A stretch of 64,000 nt of DNA, taken from the NCBI RefSeq assembly GCF_023823125.1, contig NZ_CP090949.1, positions 2,814,001-2,878,000 of the forward strand. Direction: 5' to 3'. This DNA is from Erythrobacter aurantius. Its GTDB lineage: Bacteria > Pseudomonadota > Alphaproteobacteria > Sphingomonadales > Sphingomonadaceae. A program made the translations under genes and the position numbers. Shown here in pieces: positions 45,721 to 55,158 of the stretch (position 1 is the first letter of the stretch; each line of letters begins with the position of its first letter). The notes beneath the pieces are model-generated. The model saw nothing but the letters and a program-made list of their open reading frames with translations. It was not told the origin of the DNA and did no database searches.

Positions 45721-46860
45721 TCACTGCGAAACGGTGCTGAAGTCGAGATCGCGCGCGGTGAAAACGCGGATCGGTTCGCCCATGCGCACGCGGATCGTCG
45801 GGCTGATCTGGCCGTCTTGCTCCGCTGCGACACCCGCAGCGCCCTGTCCGGCGCCGCCAAGCACAATCGAGGTGCCGCCCGAAGCCACCGCCCCGAGCCC
45901 GCCGATCACGGACAACAACATCGCGGAACCGAAGCGGCGGAAGAAGTGGCTATTCACATCGCCTTCCAGCCCGGTTGTGCCATCAAAGGCCACCGCTGGT
46001 GACGCGATATTCACCGATGCACCATCCGGCCTGATCAGACGGGTCCAGATGACATAAGCGCGCTTTTGCCCTTGCTGGACACCGGACTGGTACTGCCCGA
46101 TGAGGCGCGACGAACGCGGCACCAGCACCCGGCTGCCGTCAAAGCTGCGCACGTCCTGGCTCACAACCGCGCGAACATAGCCGGGCACGTCGGTGTTGAT
46201 CGCGGTTTCGAGGATCGCGGGGATCATCGTTCCTTCTGTTACCGTCGTTGCCGGATTGACCATAGCTCGCGCCTGGGCCGGAGCGCCGCCGACGCCGCCT
46301 ATGCGGCTTGCAAAGGCAGCTGCCGAACCTCCTGCGCCGCTGTCACCCGTGCTTGTCGCCGCGCTCGTCGACCCGCCCGTGATCGGCTGCTGCGCGACAT
46401 TCGCTCCGGCCGCCTGACTGGCATCGAACACGAGCTGAGGGCTGTTGTAAGGGTTCACAGCGGCTCCCACGGCAGGCGCGTTCGCAAGGATCGGCGCGGG
46501 TGCCGGATCGGGACGCGCCGGCAGAACTGCCGGGGGCGGCGATGGCTGCGCGTTTGGATCAACTGCTGGAGCAGCCGCCGCTTGCGCGGGCACCTGCTGG
46601 CCTTGTCCGCCAACACTGGCGGGTTCGGGAACTTGTGCCGCGTTCATCGCCCAAAAGGTCGTGGCACCAAGCAGCCCCACGATCGCGACCCCCGCCGCGA
46701 GCCCCAGCCCTTCGGTCTTGGTCTTGCGCTGCGCGACCGGAGAAAAGCCGCTGCGGCTTGCGAGATCGATGACGTCGGCGGATTCCTCGTCACGCGGATC
46801 GATCCCGCCATTGTTTCCATTGTCGCCCTTCTTGGGCGGAAGACGCATGGCAAGACGCAT
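45721..46860 (-). CDS. virB10: Type IV secretion protein VirB10 (TrbI family)
   Basis: A 379-aa inner-to-outer membrane spanning protein. It has a cytoplasmic N-terminus, a membrane helix (GLAAGVAIVGLLGATTFWAM, residues about 52-71) and a Pro/Ala-rich periplasmic stretch. The C-terminal TrbI barrel contains MIPAILETAINTDVPGYVRA, VLVPRSSRLIGQYQSGVQQG and RFGSAMLLSVIGGLG. It forms the channel core with VirB9. Confidence 0.95.
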   Translation of the reverse strand: MRLAMRLPPKKGDNGNNGGIDPRDEESADVIDLASRSGFSPVAQRKTKTEGLGLAAGVAIVGLLGATTFWAMNAAQVPEPASVGGQGQQVPAQAAAAPAVDPNAQPSPPPAVLPARPDPAPAPILANAPAVGAAVNPYNSPQLVFDASQAAGANVAQQPITGGSTSAATSTGDSGAGGSAAAFASRIGGVGGAPAQARAMVNPATTVTEGTMIPAILETAINTDVPGYVRAVVSQDVRSFDGSRVLVPRSSRLIGQYQSGVQQGQKRAYVIWTRLIRPDGASVNIASPAVAFDGTTGLEGDVNSHFFRRFGSAMLLSVIGGLGAVASGGTSIVLGGAGQGAAGVAAEQDGQISPTIRVRMGEPIRVFTARDLDFSTVSQ

Positions 46861-46897
46861 CAGTTCTTCTCCCTTTGAAACAGTTCACACGCGGCCA

Positions 46898-47725
46898 TCA
46901 TGATCCACGTCGCCCGCTGTCGCCTGCGCGGGCGCTCTGGGAACGCACCGGGCCGGTGTTGGTAAGCGTGGCGCTTTCACCGCCCGAACGCAGGATCACC
47001 TGCGCAGGCACACCGTCCAGCACAACGGTATCGCCCCGAACCGTGAAGTTGACAGGCCCGACATCGCCATCGGCATTGGTGACAAGGATCGCGGGAACCG
47101 CAGTCCCTGCAGGCCAAGTCAGGAACAGGGCATCGCCATTGTCATAGGCGCGGGACGGGAGCAATTCGCTGGCGCCTGCCCCTGCCCATTCGAAATTGAG
47201 CATCGCGGGATCGGTGACCGCATAGGGATCGTTCGCCGCAGCCAGTTCAATCGCATTGGGTTCGCCCGCAGCAGCCGCGCGTTCGGCCTCCTGCGCTGCG
47301 GCGAGTTCCGCCTCTGCCTGAGCCCGCTCCAGTTCCGGATAACGGAATTGCAGAACGTACAGCGGCGCATTGCGCGGGCTGGCAACCAGATCGAACAGAT
47401 AGGTGCGCTTGCTCGTCACTACCGTCATATTGGTGCGCGCGCTCGGTTCCAGTGGCTTCACAAACAGGATCGACTGCGCCTTGTTCGGCTGAATCTGCCA
47501 CGCATTGCTGTCGCCGACCGCGACGTTCTCAATCGTTTCGTCCGGTCCGAACTTGATCGTCGTCTGGACCAGAACCTTGCCCCGAATGGTGAAAACCTGC
47601 GCTTCGTCGAAGGTCAGCGTCTGAAGACGGGGATCGCCTTCAGCCGCGTCCTGCGCAGCTGCAGGAACCGCTAGTGCAAGGGCAAGCCCAGCAACAAAAG
47701 GCCGAATGAAGTCGGCACGGATCAT
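46898..47725 (-). CDS. virB9: Type IV secretion protein VirB9
   Basis: A 275-aa periplasmic protein with a signal peptide (MIRADFIRPFVAGLALALAV, cleavage after AAAQ). The VirB9 N-domain includes KVLVQTTIKFGPDETIENVA, GDSNAWQIQPNKAQSILFVK and TNMTVVTSKRTYLFDLVA. The C-terminal domain (DGDVGPVNFTVRGDTVVLDG) ends in a polar tail. It forms the outer-membrane core with VirB10. Normally VirB7, a small lipoprotein, precedes it, but here virB9 overlaps virB6 directly. Confidence 0.93.
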   Translation of the reverse strand: MIRADFIRPFVAGLALALAVPAAAQDAAEGDPRLQTLTFDEAQVFTIRGKVLVQTTIKFGPDETIENVAVGDSNAWQIQPNKAQSILFVKPLEPSARTNMTVVTSKRTYLFDLVASPRNAPLYVLQFRYPELERAQAEAELAAAQEAERAAAAGEPNAIELAAANDPYAVTDPAMLNFEWAGAGASELLPSRAYDNGDALFLTWPAGTAVPAILVTNADGDVGPVNFTVRGDTVVLDGVPAQVILRSGGESATLTNTGPVRSQSARAGDSGRRGS

Positions 47726-48912
47726 TTCGTTTTCTCCGATCTCGAAACATTTCTGCCCGCCTGACCTGCGGAGCGGAAGCGGTTTCCAATCCCGCGCGTG
47801 CGCGAGGTTGCTGGCGCACCTGCGGCGCTTTGGCCGGTGCCAGCACTGGTGGCAAATACCTTGGTCTCGCGGATGATCGCACTGCCCGCTGAACCCGTAT
47901 CATTGGCTGCCTGCACGACGGGGGTTGCGACATCGACGCGTCGTTGCCCACCAGTCGGAGCCGCCCTCGGCGTCAATTGCGAAGCACGATCCGGTGTCAC
48001 CGCCAGCGGTTGCGCCATCGGAGCAAGAGCAGGCTCGAACGCGCGGTTATCAGCTTTGTCCGGGGTGGCGAAGCCAAAGACTGTCCAGCCGCTGACCATT
48101 TTTGCAGAAACGATCAGAACCATCAGCATCAGCGCGCAATGGACAAACCCCACAAGGAAAAACGCCATCGCCGCCTGTTGGTCAATCTGTCCCGGAACCG
48201 CGACCAGTGCAGCAAGGATCGGCACCGCAAGCTCAAGCATGATCGACCCGCCGACAACCGCAAAAAACGGCGCGAGTGCAAGCATCACCAAACCTTTGAG
48301 CCAGCCGACAAACAGCCCGCGAGTGCCATTGAACAGCGCCATAACGACAAAGATCGGCCCAATGGCAAGCAACAAGGCAATCCCGATCCGGGCCGTCACC
48401 AGCAGACCGACAGTTCCGATCAGCAACAGCATCGCACCAAACCACATCATCCCCGGAGGCGAGAACATGTTGATATCGGTCTGGCCGGTTGACGCCTCTT
48501 GCACGGCGAGGAATACGATATCGAGCTTGGTCGCGAAGGTGGCGGTGGCAGAGCTGCCGCTGTCGGTAAGCAAGCCTGCGACGTAGTTCGGGCCACCGAC
48601 CACGAGTTCGTAGAAAATCGCCTGAAAAGCGGCAAAACTGGTCGCAAAGGTCAAGACCAGCCCGATCGTCATCATCCTGGGGATGACAGCGCGGATCGAC
48701 AGGTTCGACCTGCCAAGCATCAGGCTGATGCCGAAGAACGCCACATAAAGGGTGAGCATGATCGAAAGCGCGAGCCCGAATTGCCCCTCGGATCCGAACA
48801 GACGATTGAACGCCTGCTCGCTGACCTGCGATGCGATGCAATCAACCGCAGTCAGCGCCGCAGCGACGCCGGTGCCCATGTCCTGAGCAACGAGATCGCA
48901 GCTCGTCGTCAT
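47722..48912 (-). CDS. virB6: Type IV secretion protein VirB6
   Basis: A 396-aa polytopic protein of the TrbL/VirB6 family, with five or more membrane helices (residues about 30-270). The helices include MLTLYVAFFGISLMLGRSNL, FGAMLLLIGTVGLLVTARIG and FFLVGFVHCALMLMVLIVSA. A polar Arg/Ser/Ala-rich cytoplasmic tail follows. VirB6 builds the inner-membrane part of the channel. The start overlaps the virB4 stop and the stop overlaps the virB9 start (both ATGA). Confidence 0.9.
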   Translation of the reverse strand: MTTSCDLVAQDMGTGVAAALTAVDCIASQVSEQAFNRLFGSEGQFGLALSIMLTLYVAFFGISLMLGRSNLSIRAVIPRMMTIGLVLTFATSFAAFQAIFYELVVGGPNYVAGLLTDSGSSATATFATKLDIVFLAVQEASTGQTDINMFSPPGMMWFGAMLLLIGTVGLLVTARIGIALLLAIGPIFVVMALFNGTRGLFVGWLKGLVMLALAPFFAVVGGSIMLELAVPILAALVAVPGQIDQQAAMAFFLVGFVHCALMLMVLIVSAKMVSGWTVFGFATPDKADNRAFEPALAPMAQPLAVTPDRASQLTPRAAPTGGQRRVDVATPVVQAANDTGSAGSAIIRETKVFATSAGTGQSAAGAPATSRTRGIGNRFRSAGQAGRNVSRSEKTK

Positions 48913-51356
48913 TCCGCCGCCTGCCAGACGGGAATGCCATCCTCATCCACATCGCTGACCCCGTCGGGCCACGCGCGGTTGGTGAGCGCAGGATACCACG
49001 CGCTGGGTTCGTCACCCACGGCTTCGCGCAGGAGATCGAGGCGACGCACGGCGGCCTCCCGTCCGGAAAGGATCGTCAGCACTTCCGGCGCACCCGACAG
49101 ATCGAGCCGCACCACCACGCTTGCATCGGGCTGACGCACAAGGAAGCAGCGGCTGTGTGCCGGGAGTGAGCGGATCAGCGCGAATTCGTGTTCGGTCAGA
49201 CCGAAACCGTCGCAATAATCCTCTGGCCGGGCGCGGCTGTTCGGCATGAACACCATCGTCGCGGTCTGTTCCACCAGCGCCGTCGAAATGCGGCTTTCCA
49301 GAGCATCGCGGGCGCTCTGCGTGGCAAAGCCCACCAGCGCGTTGCGTTTGCGCAGGGTCTTGAGCCAGTCACGGATGCGGGCTGCAAATACCTCGTCATC
49401 GAGCGCCTTCCAGCCCTCGTCGATGAGGATCATGGTCGGTTCACCGTCCAGCCGTTCATCGATACGGTGGAACAGATACATCATCGTCGGCGTGCGCAGG
49501 CGCGGGTTTTCGAGCAATTGCGTCATGTCGAAACCCAGAACGCGGGCGTCGAGGTCCAGCGCATCGCGCTCGTTGTCGAACAACCACGAATGCTCGCCGC
49601 CATCACCACCGGCAGAGCCGATCCAAGCGCCCAGCCTGTCGGCAAGATCGCCAGGTTCGGGCCGGCGCGCACCGGCTAGCAGTTCCTTGAAATGGCGCAG
49701 TCGCCGCAGCGACGGATCATTCGCATAGGTCGCATCGACCGCCGCGCTGATTGTCGCGTATTCCTCCGGCCCCTCGGCCTTTAGCAGCACACCGAGCCAG
49801 TCGCGCAGAAACGCGCGGTTCGCCGGGCTATCAGGCAGGGCGAGCGGGTTGAAACCGGTCGGCTGCCCCGGATTGATCCGGTCATAACGCCCGCCGATGC
49901 CGCGAATGAACAGCTCAGCCCCGCGATCCTTGTCGAACAGGATCGTGCGCGGCTTGAACTTCTGCGCCTGCGCGGCGAGGAAATTCATCACCACGGTCTT
50001 GCCCGAACCCGACGGGCCGATGACGGAGAAGTTGCCGAGGTCGCCGTGGTGGAAATTGAAGAAGAACGGTGTCGCGCTAGTGGTTTCCAGCAGCGTCACC
50101 GCATCGCCCCAGTGATTACCGCTCGCCTGTCCCAGCGCGAAGCCGTGGAAGCTGCCAAAGCTCGCCATGTTGGCGGACGAGATCATCGCGCGGCGCACGA
50201 TGTATTCTTCATTGCCGGGAAATTGTGCCCAGAACGCGGGTTCAAGGTTCACGTCCTCGCGCACCGCTATGGCGCCGCTATCAGCAAGGGCGGCGGCACA
50301 AGCCGCGCTTGCATCATCGAGCCGATCAAGTGTGGCTTCGCGCACCAGCACGGTCAGGTGATGATCACCAAAGCCGACAGCCCCATTGCCCAGCGCATCA
50401 CGCGCAGCCATCATGTCGGCGCGCTCTGCCGCTGCCTCTTCGTCGACCGAACGCGAACGCCGCAGCGCCAAGTCGATCCGCTCCTTTGCCGTCGTCCTTT
50501 CATTGGGCGCATAGCTTTCGGTGACGATCATTTCGAACGGCAGGCGCAGCAAGCCATCGAGCAGACCCGGAGAGGTTGCCTCGGGATAATCCTTCAATCC
50601 CAGGATGGCCGAGAAGTCAGGCTGGCCCGATCCCTTCAGTTCCATCGCATCGAGACCGAAACTGGCCCGCCGATACGGCAGCATGTGGCCGATATCGGTT
50701 TCGGGCGATGGACGCCGCACAGGGCGCATCTCGCCATTGTAAAGCGCCGAGAGCAATTCGAGCATTTCCGAATTGGTCCCGCCCTTGCCTCCGGGTGCCG
50801 CATAGTCGCCCAGCACCGCCGCGCCATAGGCGGAAAGGGACGCGGTAAGTCCCGTCACCGCAGCTTTCAGGCTGCGCAGATCCTTGGGATCGGCTTCAAG
50901 CTCATCCTTGCCCTGCCGTGAAAAGAACTTGCCGATCCGTTCAGGCAAGCCCGTTTTGCCGCGCGCCGGACGGCGGATGAGGGTGACGAACTGGTCGTTG
51001 ATGAACAGCGATCCGCCCGCAAGTCGCTGTTTCCAGCGCGCATCGATGTGGCGCGAAAGCGGATCGGGAAATTCGGCGTCAAGCTCCACCTCGACCCGGC
51101 GACGGATGACGTGATGATAAAGCACGAACCGTGCATCCAGCGTCGAACGCAGCACCACTTCGCGCGTCGCTGCATGGGCATTGAGCGCGTCGGAATCCTC
51201 GGTTTCGAACAGCAGGCCGGGCACCTGGATCGCGCTCATCACCGATCCGTCACGCAGCAGCACGGTGCTTTCGTCGATCAGCCGCTCATACGGCAGGCGA
51301 TCGCCGACGCGCGCCTCCTTGGCGCTCCATGCAGCAGGTCCGATCCATTTCACCAT
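48909..51356 (-). CDS. virB4: Type IV secretion ATPase VirB4
   Basis: An 815-aa CagE/TrbE/VirB4 ATPase. The N-terminal domain has RLPYERLIDESTVLLRDGSV. Walker A is VIGPSGSGKTVVMNFLAAQ, and Walker B lies in MILIDEGWKALDDEVFAARI. A conserved C-terminal motif follows (FATQSARDALESRISTALVE). It powers pilus assembly and substrate transfer at the inner membrane. It lies between virB3 and virB6 in the usual order. Confidence 0.97.
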   Translation of the reverse strand: MVKWIGPAAWSAKEARVGDRLPYERLIDESTVLLRDGSVMSAIQVPGLLFETEDSDALNAHAATREVVLRSTLDARFVLYHHVIRRRVEVELDAEFPDPLSRHIDARWKQRLAGGSLFINDQFVTLIRRPARGKTGLPERIGKFFSRQGKDELEADPKDLRSLKAAVTGLTASLSAYGAAVLGDYAAPGGKGGTNSEMLELLSALYNGEMRPVRRPSPETDIGHMLPYRRASFGLDAMELKGSGQPDFSAILGLKDYPEATSPGLLDGLLRLPFEMIVTESYAPNERTTAKERIDLALRRSRSVDEEAAAERADMMAARDALGNGAVGFGDHHLTVLVREATLDRLDDASAACAAALADSGAIAVREDVNLEPAFWAQFPGNEEYIVRRAMISSANMASFGSFHGFALGQASGNHWGDAVTLLETTSATPFFFNFHHGDLGNFSVIGPSGSGKTVVMNFLAAQAQKFKPRTILFDKDRGAELFIRGIGGRYDRINPGQPTGFNPLALPDSPANRAFLRDWLGVLLKAEGPEEYATISAAVDATYANDPSLRRLRHFKELLAGARRPEPGDLADRLGAWIGSAGGDGGEHSWLFDNERDALDLDARVLGFDMTQLLENPRLRTPTMMYLFHRIDERLDGEPTMILIDEGWKALDDEVFAARIRDWLKTLRKRNALVGFATQSARDALESRISTALVEQTATMVFMPNSRARPEDYCDGFGLTEHEFALIRSLPAHSRCFLVRQPDASVVVRLDLSGAPEVLTILSGREAAVRRLDLLREAVGDEPSAWYPALTNRAWPDGVSDVDEDGIPVWQAAE

Positions 51357-51390
51357 ATCCGGCCCCCCTTAAAAGGCCTGTTCGTCAATT

Positions 51391-51675
51391 CTAAGGCGCG
51401 TAGCTGTTGCAGCCCCAGCGCTTGTAATTGGGTACGCGCGGGCACTTGGACACTTTCGTCACCCACAGGTCGAAAATGCGCGGTTCGCGCAGCGACGCAA
51501 AATAGCCGATCCCATGCATTACGAACGGAACCGGAATGATCCAGAAACTGTTGAGGATCAGAAACGCGATCGTCGTCACCATCATGTTGATGATGAAGAA
51601 ATTCATCGTCACGCCCATGAACATCTGCGGGCGAGTCAGCGTGCGGTGCACAGGATGGCGGACGAGATCGCTCAT
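51391..51675 (-). CDS. virB3: Type IV secretion protein VirB3
   Basis: A 94-aa inner-membrane protein with the VirB3 pattern HPVHRTLTRPQMFMGVTMNF and two adjacent membrane helices, then EPRIFDLWVTKVSKCPRVPN. The ATG at 51675 gives family length. It lies nine bases after virB2 and 34 bases before virB4. Confidence 0.93.
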   Translation of the reverse strand: MSDLVRHPVHRTLTRPQMFMGVTMNFFIINMMVTTIAFLILNSFWIIPVPFVMHGIGYFASLREPRIFDLWVTKVSKCPRVPNYKRWGCNSYAP

Positions 51676-51683
51676 GATGCGCG

Positions 51684-51992
51684 CTACACCGCCCCGCCGG
51701 AAATGGTCGCCACCAGCCGCGGCGCGCCAAAGATGATGAAGACGCCGATGATAACGGTCGCACCATAGCGCCAGTTCATCCGGCCGGTCAGCATCATGAA
51801 GCCCACCCCGGCCACGGCCATCACCGCGAGAGCGGTCGCAATCGGGCCGAGCAATATGCTCTGCATCCACAGCAATGCGCTGGTGATCGGATCACCGCCC
51901 TGATTGGTGCTCTGGGCCAAAGCCGCGCTTGGTGCTGCGAGAGCCGCGAACATGGCCATGGCGCGAGCCGGAAAGCGAAAAGTCGATGTCAT
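51684..51992 (-). CDS. virB2: Type IV secretion pilin VirB2 (TrbC family)
   Basis: A 102-aa pilin-like protein. It has a signal sequence (residues about 1-27, ending SAALAQ), then two hydrophobic helices (ILLGPIATALAVMAVAGVGF; GATVIIGVFIIFGA) separated by MLTGRMNWRYG, the classic TrbC/VirB2 hairpin. I choose the ATG at 51992 because a GGAAG site fits; an ATG at 52004 is an alternative. It is the predicted pilus subunit. Confidence 0.93.
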   Translation of the reverse strand: MTSTFRFPARAMAMFAALAAPSAALAQSTNQGGDPITSALLWMQSILLGPIATALAVMAVAGVGFMMLTGRMNWRYGATVIIGVFIIFGAPRLVATISGGAV

Positions 51993-52037
51993 TGAAGCTT
52001 CCATAGTCCTTTGAACAATTTGTCTGGTTCGAGCAGC

Positions 52038-52673
52038 CTAGCGTGCATCCGGCCGGGAATGGCTGGCGAGCCGCCCCATGATCGCCGCTACATATTGCTT
52101 GGTCTCTTGAATGTTCGGAATACCGCCTGCGCGGATCACCCGGCCCGGCCCGGCATTATAGGCGGCAAGCGCCTTTTCGAGATCGCCGTCGAACAGATCG
52201 AGCTGTTCGCGCAAGTAACGCGCGCCGCCTTCGAGATTCTGCATCGGATCGTCGGGATTGACGCCGAGATAGCGCGCGGTGCCGGGCATCAATTGCGCAA
52301 GGCCCCGCGCCCCTGCATGCGAAACCGCATTCTCACGCCAGCGGCTTTCCTGCCACACGAGTGCCTCAAGCAGGCTGGGACTCAGATCGAACCGCTGTGC
52401 CAGCTCGCTGATCTTGGCTGCATAGCGCGGCGGCACAACGGCGGAGTGCGCCAGCGGGTTGGCAATGATCGCGTCCGGAATGATCATGGCATCAAGATCG
52501 ACCTGGACATTTTCGGGCCCTGCCGGAGCAGCCGCTCCGACAAGCACGGATGAACCCCCGGCAACCCAGCGGGCGCCGCTTTCGTCCAGTTCCATGACGT
52601 CTGCTTGCGCGACTGTTCCGGCGAACGCCAGACAGACAGCCAAGCCAACACTGCTCGCACGGGCGAGAATCAT
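52038..52673 (-). CDS. virB1: Lytic transglycosylase, VirB1-like
   Basis: A 211-aa protein with a signal peptide (ending AQA). The SLT/lysozyme-like domain includes LLEALVWQESRWRENAVSHA (Glu catalytic), GARGLAQLMPGTARYLGVNP and ALAAYNAGPGRVIRAGGIP. It opens the peptidoglycan for the secretion channel. A GGAGG site precedes the ATG. It is the first gene of the locus, so the operon promoter is in the region 52674-52774. Confidence 0.9.
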   Translation of the reverse strand: MILARASSVGLAVCLAFAGTVAQADVMELDESGARWVAGGSSVLVGAAAPAGPENVQVDLDAMIIPDAIIANPLAHSAVVPPRYAAKISELAQRFDLSPSLLEALVWQESRWRENAVSHAGARGLAQLMPGTARYLGVNPDDPMQNLEGGARYLREQLDLFDGDLEKALAAYNAGPGRVIRAGGIPNIQETKQYVAAIMGRLASHSRPDAR

Positions 52674-52774
52674 TCCGGGCCCTCCAGAAACTCCCCTTTG
52701 TCTACAGTAAATGACACAAAGGTGACAGCCTCAGGATCGTTCGGCCGGGCACCTTCATGAAGGGGCACGAAAAG

Positions 52775-52805
52775 GGCGGCCTCCCCTGCCTGGGAAAGCC
52801 GCCCT
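52775..52805 (-). terminator. Rho-independent terminator after the TPR gene
   Basis: GGGCGGC (52775-52781) pairs with GCCGCCC (52799-52805). On the minus strand the stem is followed by TTTTCG, so it terminates the TPR gene and insulates the secretion locus from it. Confidence 0.75.
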
Positions 52806-52826
52806 CGTTCGTCTGAATGCTACTTT

Positions 52827-53249
52827 CTATTGGCGAAGGGTCAGACGGCTTGAGTCACCAGCCCGTTGCTGAAACTCACCCCGATCCAGCATCGCGAGCG
52901 CGCGGCGCGCGAGCCGACGCGAATCCATCGTGGCGCCATTTGCCATTTCCAGTTCGATGACTTCGCGCGATGCCATCGCCGCTTCGAAGCTTGCCCGCGC
53001 TTCGGCATCATTGCCGCCTTGCGCATAGGCGATGCCGAGATTGATCAGGAGCGCCGGATCGCCGGGCGCTTCCTCCAGCGCAGTCTTGAGCATGGCGATG
53101 GCGCGCACGCTTTCGCCTTGAGCAAGAGGTTGCACGGCCAGTTCGCGTTCCGCCGCCGGATTGGTTTGCGCCTGAACAGGCATGGCCACACTCATCGACG
53201 CAGCGAACAGGGCGGCTATTGCGGCGGGTGTCATGTTTGACAGCTTCAT
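52827..53249 (-). CDS. Secreted TPR protein
   Basis: A 140-aa protein with a signal peptide (MKLSNMTPAAIAALFAASMS, cleavage after VQAQ) and about two tetratricopeptide units (ERELAVQPLAQGESVRAIAM, then DPALLINLGIAYAQGGNDAE). A GGAGG site precedes the ATG at 53249. TPR proteins of this size usually act as periplasmic adaptors. No partner is indicated, but it is divergent from the lipoprotein gene and shares its AT-rich promoter region. Confidence 0.82.
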   Translation of the reverse strand: MKLSNMTPAAIAALFAASMSVAMPVQAQTNPAAERELAVQPLAQGESVRAIAMLKTALEEAPGDPALLINLGIAYAQGGNDAEARASFEAAMASREVIELEMANGATMDSRRLARRALAMLDRGEFQQRAGDSSRLTLRQ

Positions 53250-53565
53250 CTCTCGAACCTCCAAGTTGATAATGTGAAGGTGCGCGAGAAGGCGCGCAGA
53301 TGCAACGCAAATGTCATAATGTAATTCTTTTGTCATTTTTGAGAGATGAGTCTCGATATTTCAACAGGTTATGACTGTAACATTTCCATCATGACCCAGG
53401 TTCGCCAAATGGATTGTTTGTCATATTTGTCTTTCTTCGGTTATGTGACAGCATTTGGACCTAATCCGTAACACAGCAAAAATTCTGTCACACACGGCAC
53501 CTAGCGCAGCCCTTGCGAACCACGTCGCATCTTTTCGATTCTCGGTTTTTAGGGGACCGCTCGCT
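53250..53565. promoter_or_regulatory. AT-rich divergent promoter region with TGTCAT repeats
   Basis: The 316 bases between the TPR gene and the lipoprotein gene are far more AT-rich than their surroundings and hold no gene. TGTCAT occurs at 53312 and 53331. ATGTAAT-TCTT-TTGTCAT (53319-53336) is an 11-of-14 match to the PHO-box pattern of two 7-mers in 11-bp phase, and CTGTAAC-ATTT-CCATCAT (53375-53392) matches 10 of 14. TGTGACAG (53444-53451) and CTGTCACA (53485-53492) form an inverted repeat. PhoB-type control is inference. Confidence 0.4.
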
Positions 53566-55134
53566 GTGAAAAACATTCAACGCACTCTCGTTCTTGGCGC
53601 CAGCATCATTGCTCTTGCGGGCTGCGGCGCGGACGAAATCGTCTCGCCCGGCACCAGCGGCGACATCATCATCAACAACCCGGCTCCCACGCCGACTCCG
53701 ACGCCAACCCCCACGCCGACTCAGGCGCTGGTCACACCGGCCGCCGGCTGCCCGACGATCGCATCGTCGCCCGGCCTCACCGATGTCGGCACGATCACCG
53801 GCCCGACCGGCGAATATCGCGTCTGCCAGCTTCCGACGACCTTCAATGCTGACGACAACCTGCCCTTCATCAACGGCCTGCTTTATCAAATCTCGGGCCG
53901 CGTCAATGTCGGTACTGACCAGGGCTTCAACAGCACCGGTTCCGATGTGAACCTTTCGATCGAACCGGGCGTTATCCTGTTCGCCTCGGCTGAATCCTTC
54001 TTCGTCGTGAACCGCGGCAACACCATTTCCGCCAACGGCACCGCCGATCGCCCGATCGTCTGGACCAGCCGCGACAACGTGCTCGGCATCGCAACCGACA
54101 ACAGCCAAGCACAATGGGGCGGCGTCGTCCTGCTCGGCCGCGCTCCGGTTTCGGACTGTTCGGACCAGGTGTTCAACACCGCAGCGACCCCGAATGCCAA
54201 CCCGCAGTGCGAACAGCAGCTCGAAGGCACCACCGTTGCGACGCCTTTCGGTGGCACCAACTCGGCTGACAGCTCGGGTTCGTTCACCTTCAACCAGATC
54301 CGCTATTCCGGCTTCGAACTGCAGCAGGCCAACGAACTTCAGTCGCTGACCACCGGCGGTATCGGTTCAGGCACCACGATCAACAATCTGATGTCGTTCA
54401 ACAGCTCGGACGACGGCGTCGAATTCTTCGGCGGCTCGGTCAACATGCGCAACCTCGCCGTGATCGGCGCTTCGGACGACTCGATCGACGTGGACAGCGG
54501 CGCTCAGGCCAACCTCCAAACGGTGGTTGTCGTGCAGCGTTCGAACACCGGTGACAGCATCATCGAATTCGACTCGCCGGACGATCTTGGCGACGGCACC
54601 CCGGGCAATGCCCTGCCGCAGTCGCGCATGAACGTGAACAACTTCACCTTCGTCCAGCGTTCGTCGGCATCCTCGCAAGCCGTCCGCGCTCGCGGCGGAC
54701 CGGCTCTGGGTCTGACTAACGGCGTGATCGACGTAGACTCCGCTGACGACAGTTGCATCCGCATCGACGAACAGATCACCCTGGCTGCGATCATCGGCAT
54801 CGACTCGGTCGTTTGCGATGGCGCCAACCGTCCGGTGCGTGGTTCGTCCGGTGTTTCCGACGCAGAGGTTCAGGCTGTCGTGGATAATGGCACCAACAAC
54901 AACCTGTTGTTCACGCTCTCGCTCACCAACACTTTGGTGAACGGCGCCAATGAAAACGGCGTAACCGTGTTCGATGCGACGGCCCGTTCGTCCTTCTTCA
55001 CCGATCCGCAGCCCGGCTTCATCGGTGCTGTCCAGTCCGACCTGACACAGGCATTCGGCAACTGGACCTGCAATTCGGCAACGATGAACTTCGGCAGCGC
55101 GACCGGGGCTTGCACCTCGCTCCCGGTCTACTAA
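53566..55134 (+). CDS. Lipoprotein with Pro-Thr linker, paired with a TonB receptor
   Basis: A 522-aa protein starting at a GTG preceded by AGGGGA nine bases upstream. The lipobox is ALAGC, with Cys20 as the lipidation site. A Pro-Thr repeat linker follows (residues about 40-53). The rest is a large Asn/Asp/Ser/Gly-rich beta domain with repeats such as NNLMSFNSSDDGVEFFGGSV and LAVIGASDDSIDVDSG that resemble parallel beta-helix coils. No family can be named. It lies 124 bases upstream of a TonB-dependent receptor, which suggests a surface-exposed partner for ligand capture. Confidence 0.8.
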   Translation: MKNIQRTLVLGASIIALAGCGADEIVSPGTSGDIIINNPAPTPTPTPTPTPTQALVTPAAGCPTIASSPGLTDVGTITGPTGEYRVCQLPTTFNADDNLPFINGLLYQISGRVNVGTDQGFNSTGSDVNLSIEPGVILFASAESFFVVNRGNTISANGTADRPIVWTSRDNVLGIATDNSQAQWGGVVLLGRAPVSDCSDQVFNTAATPNANPQCEQQLEGTTVATPFGGTNSADSSGSFTFNQIRYSGFELQQANELQSLTTGGIGSGTTINNLMSFNSSDDGVEFFGGSVNMRNLAVIGASDDSIDVDSGAQANLQTVVVVQRSNTGDSIIEFDSPDDLGDGTPGNALPQSRMNVNNFTFVQRSSASSQAVRARGGPALGLTNGVIDVDSADDSCIRIDEQITLAAIIGIDSVVCDGANRPVRGSSGVSDAEVQAVVDNGTNNNLLFTLSLTNTLVNGANENGVTVFDATARSSFFTDPQPGFIGAVQSDLTQAFGNWTCNSATMNFGSATGACTSLPVY

Positions 55135-55158
55135 TCGCGCCTTTCGACCTGAACCGGG

